This document shows positions 56,961-64,000 of a DNA stretch of 64,000 nucleotides, piece after piece. The stretch spans positions 62,001 through 126,000 of the forward strand of contig JAKLJL010000009.1 in the NCBI GenBank assembly GCA_023151185.1. Direction: 5' to 3'. The position numbers and the translations under genes are program-made. Below the pieces are notes generated by a model. It searched no databases, was not told the origin of the DNA, and saw nothing but the letters and a program-made list of their open reading frames with translations. Source of the DNA: Bacteroidota bacterium (lineage in GTDB: Bacteria > Bacteroidota > JABWAT01). Position 1 is the stretch's first letter. Each line of letters opens with the position of its first letter.

Positions 56961-59900
56961 ATGAAATATATCTTTAATACCATTTTTACACTATTTATGA
57001 TAAGCGGATTGAATGCTGAGGCACAGCCGGTAGTGAGTTCTGTTATTCCTTCAAAGAATGCGATAAATATCAGCAAGTCATCTGATATTTCAGTCACCTT
57101 CGATTCTGAAATGAAGGAGGAAACGTTGACTGCATCAAATATCAAAATATCCGGTTCAGTAACCGGGCCTGCATCAGGTTTATTTTCTTATTCTTCAGTA
57201 ACTAAAACCGTCACTTTTAATCCGGAAGAAGATTTTAACCATGGCGAAATGGTGACAGTTATTTTGACCACAGGGATTAAAAATACAGAAAATGTTGCCT
57301 TGACTGAATCATTTAACTGGAGTTTTACGGTATCTGCAATTATTGGTGGAGAATTTGAACCTGCTGTCAACTATGGAACCGGATCAAATCCCCGAGGTTT
57401 AGTCAGTGGTGATGTAAATAATGATGGGCATCCTGATTTAATTATTTCAAATTATGACGGGAATAGTATTTCAGTGCTATTGAATAACGGAGATGGGACT
57501 TTTGCATCAAAAGTTGATTACTCAATTGGATCATATAGTTTTGGCGTTTCAGGTGGTGCTGTCCTTGCAAAAGATGTGAATAATGATCACTATATTGATT
57601 TGATAACCGCTAATTATGGCTTAAATAATGTGGCTGTATTTTTAAATAATGGGGATGGAACCTTTGCTGCCAAAGTTTTTTATGCGACCGGGACTCATCC
57701 CTTCAGGATAACCTCATCTGACCTAAATGGGGATGGATATTATGATCTAATTACGGCAAATTATGAAACGGCAAACAACGTGTCAGTTTTACTGAATAAT
57801 GGGGATGGTACTTTTGCAGGGAGCGTTACTTATTCTGCAGGAACATATCCCAATGACATTGAAAGCGGGGATCTGAATAATGATGGTGCGCCCGATATCG
57901 TAATCGCCAATTATGATTCACACGATTTGTCAGTTTTTTTTAATAACGGGGATGGTACTTTTGGCCCAAAAACAACCTATGCGGTTAGTTATGATGGCCA
58001 GGGTATTGCAGTTGCGGATATTGATGGCGATGGGGATAATGATTTAATCGCAGAAATTGATGTGTATGATTATATCGAGGTACTAAAGAACAATGGTGAT
58101 GGAACATTTGCTCCTAAGGTATCTTATTGGACGGGTGGAACGAGTTCCTTCAAACCATCAATTTCAGACATTGATGGAGACGGGGATCTTGATGTCATGG
58201 TGGTTCAGGATTACAGCAATAAAATAACAATACTCCGAAATAATGGTAACGGTTCATTTGCGGGAAAAGAGGAGATTAATTTATCACTGAAACCGAGTGG
58301 GTTGGTAAGTACCGATTTAAACGGAAATGGAAACATGGATTTTGTTGTTATAAACAGCAATAACAACACTATTTCGGTTTTTTTTAATAAAATTCCGGAA
58401 GTAAAAATTTCTCAAACAAATCCTTCAAAGAACTCAACAACACACTCAATTTCTGAACCGGTTAAGTGTACGTTCAACCAAAAAATGAATGGATCCTCGT
58501 TCACACAAAATTCAATTTCTGTTTATGGATCATTTTCAGGAAAGCGTACCGGAAATATTTCCTATGACACCGGAACAAAAACGGTTACTTTCAATCCGGA
58601 TGATAATTTCTCTTATGGAGAATGGGTTACCGTTGTAATTAATGAAGGAATTGCCAGCGAACTAAGTATTAACCTCCCCAAGCCAATCGTTTGGCAATTC
58701 AGAACAGGTTCAGCAGAAGGAAATGGGCTTTCCTTGTCTGCTGAATCCTCTGTAACAACACAATCCAACCCAAAATCAATTGTCCCGGTAAACGTTGATA
58801 ATGATTCAGATATTGATTTGGTTAGTGTGACCGGAAGTAATGTATCAGTTAATTATAACTCAGGTAATGGTACATTTAATTCGCAAAATTCTTATCAGGC
58901 AGGATCTGGTCCGATTGGAGTAACAGGAAGCGACATTAATAGTGATGGTTTTCTTGATTTGATAGTTGCAAATGGTGATGAAACAACAATTTCAGCATTC
59001 ATTAACAATGGCGACGGAACTTTCGGTGATCAGGTTAAACATACATTGGATTTTTATCCGACTTGTATTTCTTCTGGAGATGCAGATGCAGATGGCCTGA
59101 TTGATATTATTGTTGCCGGATGGGGCGGAGGTATTAAAAGCGGAATTGTATTTAAAAATAATGGAAATGGTACACTTACGAAAAAACCCTATTTTTATAT
59201 TTCCACAAGCCCAAGTGAGTTGGCCGTTGCTGACTTAAACAACGATGGTATTTTGGATGTAATCTCATCAGATTCATACAGTAAAATCTTTATTCTGACC
59301 GGAAATGGCGACGGTACATTCGGAGATGGTGTTTTTGATGTAGATGTTACTTTCGATGTTGGTTCCAATCCGCGAGGTATTCATACAGTTGATTTTGATA
59401 AGGATGGTGATGTTGATATTCTGAATACAAATATGGTCTCTGGAACCATCTCTGTCTTAAAAAATAACGGAAATGGTACCTTCGCAACAAAGGTAGATTA
59501 TTCTACCGGTGAAAATCCGATGAGAGTTAATTCTGCTGATATGGATGGTGATGGTTTAATAGACTTAGTTGTCACAAACTATTCCAGCAATAATTTCTCG
59601 GTATTTCTAAATAATGGAAATGGAACATTTGCTGATAAAACAGATTTCAGTTCTTTTTATTATTCAGAATACGGATCGTTTGGCCTGGCTCCTGCTGACT
59701 TGGATGGTGATGGTGATATTGATATTGCTAAAACAAATAACAATGCCTCCAATATTGTTGTCTACCTGAATTCAACAGTTCAAAATCCAGAAAGTGGATC
59801 ATTTACAAACACCACAATAAACTCACCAACTACACTTAACGGGGATTTGAACATTTCCGGCACCTTAACAATTGGTGCCCAGATCGCCACCGGGTCCAAT

Positions 59901-60914
59901 ACCATTAACCTGGGAGCCACCGGTTCACTTACCGGCGAGACACCTGCCAATTACATAGTTGGTACCGTTCAGGCAAGCAAAGAAATTTCCAGCCTGCAAT
60001 CCAACATTGCCGGACTTGGTATTTCTATCGATCCGCAATCCAACAACCTGGGATCAACTACCATTAAACGGGAAACCGGAACCGCAGAAAATTCATCGTC
60101 CATCAAACAGATCTGGACGATTACCCCAACTACCCAACCCTCCGGGCCGGTAACCGTAACCCTTTCCTGGCCGTCAACCAATGACAATGGGATCAACCTG
60201 AATGACCTGGTCGTGTTTAAATCGGAGGATGGGGAAAATTGGAATGTGGTTACGGCAACCATTAATAAGGATACTGATCCCCGGACAGCTACTTTTACTA
60301 TTACCTCTTTCTCTGAGTTTACCATTGGGGAAACAGGCTCACTTCCCGTTGAACTGGTCCAATTTTCTGCCGAAGCATCCGGAGACCGCGTGAACCTGAC
60401 CTGGTCAACTGCCACCGAAACCAACAACAGTGGATTTGAAGTGGAAATGCAGAAGTCAGAAGCCGGAAGTCAGAAGTCAGGATGGACGAAAGTAGGTTTT
60501 GTCGCTGGTAAGGGGACCACGACTGAAGCTCAAACCTATTCCTTTTCGGTTTCTGGTGTTAACGCCAATCAGGCTGAATTCCGCCTGAAACAGATTGATA
60601 CGGATGGCAAGACGTCGTACTCACAAATTCTTACGGTGGATCTGAAACCTGCTGAATTTGCCCTGGAACAGAACTATCCGAATCCTTTCAATCCGGCAAC
60701 AACCATCCGGTATTCCCTGGCAGCAGAAAGCAGGGTTTCGCTGAAGGTTTACAACTCATTGGGCCAGCAGGTGAGAAACCTCGTTCAGGCCTCACAACCG
60801 GCCGGATTTTATTCCGTCCCTCTGAATGCAGCAGATCTCTCCTCGGGGGTTTATTTCTACATTCTGGAGGCAGGATCCTTCAAGTCTGTGAAGAAATTGA
60901 CGCTGGTGAAATAA
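56961..60914 (+). CDS. Giant secreted FG-GAP/VCBS and Big_5 protein with sorting domain
   Basis: 1317 aa. Signal peptide at 1-22 (ending EAQP). Two units of Big_5 plus FG-GAP repeats (Big_5 at 23-125 and about 481-585), then the module at 59790-60345 shared with the protein at 2-4792, and a sorting domain (from about 1233, YPNPFNP, ending LTLVK). The first part is more AT-rich than the end: composition changes near 59,870. Same family as the upstream giant; probably a surface adhesin. Confidence 0.87.
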   Translation: MKYIFNTIFTLFMISGLNAEAQPVVSSVIPSKNAINISKSSDISVTFDSEMKEETLTASNIKISGSVTGPASGLFSYSSVTKTVTFNPEEDFNHGEMVTVILTTGIKNTENVALTESFNWSFTVSAIIGGEFEPAVNYGTGSNPRGLVSGDVNNDGHPDLIISNYDGNSISVLLNNGDGTFASKVDYSIGSYSFGVSGGAVLAKDVNNDHYIDLITANYGLNNVAVFLNNGDGTFAAKVFYATGTHPFRITSSDLNGDGYYDLITANYETANNVSVLLNNGDGTFAGSVTYSAGTYPNDIESGDLNNDGAPDIVIANYDSHDLSVFFNNGDGTFGPKTTYAVSYDGQGIAVADIDGDGDNDLIAEIDVYDYIEVLKNNGDGTFAPKVSYWTGGTSSFKPSISDIDGDGDLDVMVVQDYSNKITILRNNGNGSFAGKEEINLSLKPSGLVSTDLNGNGNMDFVVINSNNNTISVFFNKIPEVKISQTNPSKNSTTHSISEPVKCTFNQKMNGSSFTQNSISVYGSFSGKRTGNISYDTGTKTVTFNPDDNFSYGEWVTVVINEGIASELSINLPKPIVWQFRTGSAEGNGLSLSAESSVTTQSNPKSIVPVNVDNDSDIDLVSVTGSNVSVNYNSGNGTFNSQNSYQAGSGPIGVTGSDINSDGFLDLIVANGDETTISAFINNGDGTFGDQVKHTLDFYPTCISSGDADADGLIDIIVAGWGGGIKSGIVFKNNGNGTLTKKPYFYISTSPSELAVADLNNDGILDVISSDSYSKIFILTGNGDGTFGDGVFDVDVTFDVGSNPRGIHTVDFDKDGDVDILNTNMVSGTISVLKNNGNGTFATKVDYSTGENPMRVNSADMDGDGLIDLVVTNYSSNNFSVFLNNGNGTFADKTDFSSFYYSEYGSFGLAPADLDGDGDIDIAKTNNNASNIVVYLNSTVQNPESGSFTNTTINSPTTLNGDLNISGTLTIGAQIATGSNTINLGATGSLTGETPANYIVGTVQASKEISSLQSNIAGLGISIDPQSNNLGSTTIKRETGTAENSSSIKQIWTITPTTQPSGPVTVTLSWPSTNDNGINLNDLVVFKSEDGENWNVVTATINKDTDPRTATFTITSFSEFTIGETGSLPVELVQFSAEASGDRVNLTWSTATETNNSGFEVEMQKSEAGSQKSGWTKVGFVAGKGTTTEAQTYSFSVSGVNANQAEFRLKQIDTDGKTSYSQILTVDLKPAEFALEQNYPNPFNPATTIRYSLAAESRVSLKVYNSLGQQVRNLVQASQPAGFYSVPLNAADLSSGVYFYILEAGSFKSVKKLTLVK
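60572..60623 (+). repeat. Near-identical 3' segment, copy 2
   Basis: Counterpart of 56413-56464, with 50 of 52 identical bases. Confidence 0.75.
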
Positions 60915-61296
60915 TTGAACATGCCTTATTCTGTCCTTCGGCACTGCTCAGAGACCATGGCCCATAAGTGTCAGGTAACATAATCAGGTGACTGCCCTTC
61001 GGCTCCGCCTGGTCTCTGGGCTTACCGAAGGGCTGTGACCGCTTTAAGTCACCGGATTTTTCCCCGGTTCAGCTTTGAAACCCAAATTGGCGGGCCCTTG
61101 CCTAACCTGCCCTGGCGAGCCGGCAAAAAGTCAAAAAACACGCAGCGTTTCCGGGTACTCATAAAAATAGTGTGAGGAAACTCACATTGGCCTGTTTTCT
61201 AGGTACTACTACCCAGTAAAATGAGTACTTCTTCCTATTCCCGCCCTTATTTATTTCCCGGATATTCATACGATCATAAAAAGTTGAGTTTACCTG
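60915..61296. other. 382-bp non-coding gap with nested inverted repeats
   Basis: Arms CAGAGACCA (60949-60957) and TGGTCTCTG (61010-61018), plus GCCCTTCGG (60994-61002) and CCGAAGGGC (61025-61033), overlap each other. A TGTGAG-GAAA-CTCACA hairpin with a GNRA loop is at 61171-61186, and element copy B follows at 61197. No open reading frame is convincing. Confidence 0.6.
61197..61246. promoter_or_regulatory. Repeated upstream element copy B (likely LuxR-type operator)
   Basis: Dyad CTAGGTA-CTAC-TACCCAG at 61199-61216, then the same ATGAGTACTTCT and pyrimidine tract as copy A. It ends 50 bp before the stand-alone receiver gene. A GTACTCAT at 61155-61162 is the reverse complement of the ATGAGTAC at 61221. 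Confidence 0.65.
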
Positions 61297-61644
61297 ATGA
61301 AATTACTGATCGTCGAAGATCATGCAGCGATGAGAAAGACACTTCGGTCCGTTCTGAATAACGGGTCTTTGGTACGCCATGAGATTTATGAATGTGATAA
61401 CGGGGAAGAGGCGGTCAGGTTGTTTGCTATTCACCATCCGGATTACATTCTGATGGATATTCAATTGCGGGTCATGGATGGTTTCGCCACTTCCGAATTG
61501 ATTCTTGCGAATGACCCTGCAGCCCGGATCATTTTTGTTTCAAGTCATAACGCCCCTTCATTCAGAGAACGGGCTAAAAACCTGAATGCTTACGGATTTA
61601 TTGCCAAAGATAATCTCAACGAACTTTTACACCTTTTGAATTAA
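61297..61644 (+). CDS. Stand-alone response-regulator receiver protein
   Basis: 115 aa; receiver domain only. Acidic pocket VEDH (E7/D8), phosphorylation site D54 in ILMDIQLRVMDG, Ser-Ser in FVSSHN, Lys in IAKDN. No output domain, so it may act by protein contact, or as a phosphate sink of the nearby kinase. The upstream element suggests control by the LuxR-type regulator. Not close to a kinase gene. Confidence 0.9.
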   Translation: MKLLIVEDHAAMRKTLRSVLNNGSLVRHEIYECDNGEEAVRLFAIHHPDYILMDIQLRVMDGFATSELILANDPAARIIFVSSHNAPSFRERAKNLNAYGFIAKDNLNELLHLLN

Positions 61645-61980
61645 CCCAAAACCGGAAAAACCAAAAAAAATAGTACACTCAGGCCTTTTATTACTAACGG
61701 GAAAGCGAAAGTGTTAATTCACCACTCAGTTTAACCGGAGAAGAGGCCAATCATCAAATGCCGGATTCCAGAACGGTAACTCTGATTTTTTCCAGAAAAA
61801 ATTTTTTATAGTAAGGTGTAACGGTACTTCAAATTTTGTAGAGTACAGAATAAGGTGAAGCAGGTTAAGATGGATTTGGGAAATTGCACAAGTCCCGGAT
61901 TCTACAAAGGAAAGTCCCAATTTTAATTGGAAAACAGGTTTAAGTAAAACAGGTAAAATAAAAAAGAGGAAAGGTAAAAG
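61645..61980. other. 336-bp AT-rich gap before the delta-60 protein
   Basis: It contains CCAATT-TT-AATTGG (61917-61930), an inverted GTACT/AGTAC pair at 61824 and 61842, and a repeated AAGTCCC. A promoter for the downstream gene is expected here. The minus strand is open for 91 codons, but without family or codon support. Confidence 0.35.
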
Positions 61981-64000
61981 ATGAAACAGGTTAACGTTCA
62001 AAGGAAGATACCATCAGACTATTTCAAGAAGATATTTTTTGTATTCTCTGTGCTGATTTTAGCTTTTGGTGTTGCGGTGGCCGGGAAAATTTCAAATAAT
62101 AAAAGCCCGGCAGGAAAAACCAGTCAGTCACAGTTTAAAAAATCTGATTCACTATCCGATGGTGATTTAGATCCAACGTTTGGTAGCGGCGGAAAAGTAA
62201 CCGCAGATTTTGGCTCATTCGGGCAGGTTCGGGATGTCGTAATCCAGTCAAACGGGAAAATTGTTGCCGGTGGTTTTAATAGTTCCGGAATGTTTGCGAT
62301 GCGTTTTAAAACCAACGGTACCATCGATAGCTCTTATGGAACCAATGGTATTGCATCGGCAGGTATAAATCAATCGTACAAAACCCTGATTCAATCTGAT
62401 AATAAAGTCATTCTTGTTGGTTATGACGGTAGTAATGTTCCAACTGCAGCCCGGTTAGATACTACCGGAGCGTTGGATGCAAGTTTCGGAACTAACGGAG
62501 TCGCGATATTGAGCGCCTTAGGCGGAGGATATTGTTATGGTGCAGCTTTGCAATCTGACGGAAAAATCTTATTGACAAGCAGAAGCTATAATGGCAGTAA
62601 TTATGATGTGATGATAGCCAGACTGAATACTAATGGTACGCTGGATACTGGTTTTAACAGTTCAGGTTATATTTCTGTTGATTTCGGCAATTGGGAAGAT
62701 TCATACGGAGTTGCTCAGCAGTCAGACGGTAAAATCATCTTTTCGGGTGCTTCAACCAACATTGGTAACGATTTCAGATATTTAGCGATTGGCAGATTAA
62801 AAAGTGATGGTACTTTGGATTCGACAGGATTCGGAACCAATGGAAAGGTTTTAACATTATACGGTGCTTCCGTTTCAGTAGGCCCATGGAATATTTACGA
62901 GCAAAGTGATTCGAAAATTGTAGTATCAGGATATTCTGATTCAAAATTTTTGCTATCCCGATATGATGCATCCGGAAATTTAGATACCGGATTTAATGGA
63001 ACCGGTAAAGCTACTATCGATTTCGGTTACACTGCATACGGTTATTCAGTGGCATTTCAAACCGACGGGAAAATTTTAATTGGTGGTGGCAGTGAAAATG
63101 GCGTTGACGCCGATTTTGCCCTTGCACGTGTAAAAACCAACGGAATAATTGATTCTACTTTCGGAATTAATGGTAAAGTTACAACCGACTTTGGCGGTAG
63201 CAATTATGCCTATTCAGTTAAAGTTCAGCAGGATGGAAAAGTTGTTCTGGCGGGCTATACCGGATCCCAAACTGCAGCATTGGTCAGATATTATGTGCAG
63301 GAAGTAGTCCCAACGGTTCCTTCCGTTACAGAAATCAGTCCGGCTTCGAATGAAAATTCCGTGGTGACCGATCAGGCTATAACCATTACCTTCAGCGAGG
63401 CAATGAATGCTGCAACCCTGACAACGGGAACGATTCGGGTAACCGGCTCAAAGTCAGGCAGTTACAGCGGTGTTGTCAGCTATGATGCCGGTACAAAAAC
63501 AGCAACGTTTACTCCATCAATGGATTTTCTGGTAGGGGAAAAGGTAAGTGTAACGGTAACAACCGGTGTGGAAAGTGCCTCCGCTGTTGCCCTTGAAGAT
63601 TCATACACATGGTCATTTACAATAAAAACAGCACCTGCCACAGCCAGTTTGGTTCAGAACAATCTTCAGGTGGGCGGAGCAATAAACAGTGGACCCAACG
63701 GAGTTAATGTTTCTGATGTTGATCGCGATGGAGATTTAGATCTTGTCTGGAACTATGGACGTTTTATGGTCTCCATCAGAAACGGATCGGTCTATGATCC
63801 TGTGGTTGTATACAATGGAGCAACAGCAAAACAAAGCGTCACAATTGATCTTAACAACGATGGATATCCGGATCTGGCAGGGTTGACCCAGAAAAATTCA
63901 ACAGACAGTCTGGTTGTTTTTTTTAATGACGGAGACGGGACCTTTACTTTCAACAACCGGTACAGTGTTAATGCAGATACCTACTATGGTTATTTTACTG
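61981..64000 (+). CDS. Giant delta-60/Big_5/FG-GAP protein (3' partial)
   Basis: The frame is open from ATG 61981 to the right edge (673 codons), so the end is missing. GAGGAAAGG precedes the ATG. Hydrophobic segment at about 18-37. Seven delta-60 repeats (LDPTFGSGGKV.., TIDSSYGTNGI.., ALDASFGTNGV..) cover about 62-440; then a Big_5 domain (about 445-540, SEAMNAATLTTG) and an FG-GAP block (VSDVDRDGDLDLVW). This is the third member of the giant family next to the two others. Surface protein; sorting domain not seen because of the window edge. Confidence 0.8.
   Translation, partial: MKQVNVQRKIPSDYFKKIFFVFSVLILAFGVAVAGKISNNKSPAGKTSQSQFKKSDSLSDGDLDPTFGSGGKVTADFGSFGQVRDVVIQSNGKIVAGGFNSSGMFAMRFKTNGTIDSSYGTNGIASAGINQSYKTLIQSDNKVILVGYDGSNVPTAARLDTTGALDASFGTNGVAILSALGGGYCYGAALQSDGKILLTSRSYNGSNYDVMIARLNTNGTLDTGFNSSGYISVDFGNWEDSYGVAQQSDGKIIFSGASTNIGNDFRYLAIGRLKSDGTLDSTGFGTNGKVLTLYGASVSVGPWNIYEQSDSKIVVSGYSDSKFLLSRYDASGNLDTGFNGTGKATIDFGYTAYGYSVAFQTDGKILIGGGSENGVDADFALARVKTNGIIDSTFGINGKVTTDFGGSNYAYSVKVQQDGKVVLAGYTGSQTAALVRYYVQEVVPTVPSVTEISPASNENSVVTDQAITITFSEAMNAATLTTGTIRVTGSKSGSYSGVVSYDAGTKTATFTPSMDFLVGEKVSVTVTTGVESASAVALEDSYTWSFTIKTAPATASLVQNNLQVGGAINSGPNGVNVSDVDRDGDLDLVWNYGRFMVSIRNGSVYDPVVVYNGATAKQSVTIDLNNDGYPDLAGLTQKNSTDSLVVFFNDGDGTFTFNNRYSVNADTYYGYFT

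Noticed and set aside
61726-62001. Minus-strand open frame of 91 codons in the gap before the delta-60 gene
   Set aside because: It overlaps the start of the coding region of the next gene and has low-complexity Leu/Phe content without family or start support.

Overview
The window looks like chromosomal DNA of a free-living bacterium of the Bacteroidota/Chlorobi/Ignavibacteria (FCB) type. The main evidence is eight proteins that end in the YPNPFNP-type C-terminal sorting domain (type IX secretion style) and finish in LK or VK. Further support comes from a DUF2480 protein, an imelysin/di-heme lipoprotein operon and two possible Bacteroidota-like TATATTTG promoter elements. No tRNA, rRNA, CRISPR array, transposase or phage gene was seen.

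Layout. 1-7.2 kb: a large 5'-truncated Calx-beta surface protein, a GroES-like protein and a secreted GH39-like glycosidase. 7.3-12.1 kb (minus): two Hsp20 chaperones, then an operon of porin, imelysin lipoprotein and di-heme DUF1111 lipoprotein, probably for metal (iron) handling. 12.2-18.9 kb: an Asp-box surface protein facing two tandem paralogous secreted proteins (FN3 plus DOMON/CBM9-like). 19.1-23.5 kb: a tightly coupled operon yajC-ribBA-tldD-rpiB-orf. Its last two genes carry the same short module, which resembles the N-termini of the microcompartment proteins EutQ and EutT. 23.6-26.6 kb: two small paralogous proteins, then cysteine desulfurase, A-type Fe-S carrier, an unknown protein and DUF2480. 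26.7-37 kb: housekeeping genes (yraN, rnhB, trpB, three-gene pnt transhydrogenase, trpC-trpF, mlaE, pyrD). 37.2-46.2 kb: a truncated M13-like pseudopeptidase, another sorted protein, galE, a NifX-like protein, GDPD lipoprotein, an outer-membrane barrel, AraC and SRPBCC proteins, and an SPFH/membrane/ribbon-helix-helix operon with a palindrome in front.

46.4-64 kb is the most unusual part. A propeller-type sensor kinase (NarL family) and its LuxR-type response regulator are followed by three very large secreted proteins built from Big_5, FG-GAP/VCBS and delta-60 repeats. The third runs off the right edge. A stand-alone receiver protein lies between the second and third. A 50-bp element (47 of 50 identical) containing the dyad CTAGGTA-N4-TACCCAG occurs twice, in front of the first giant gene and in front of the stand-alone receiver. 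I propose that it is the operator of the LuxR-type regulator. The 3' ends of two giant genes are nearly identical in DNA although their 5' parts differ in composition, which suggests that the sorting cassette spreads by recombination.
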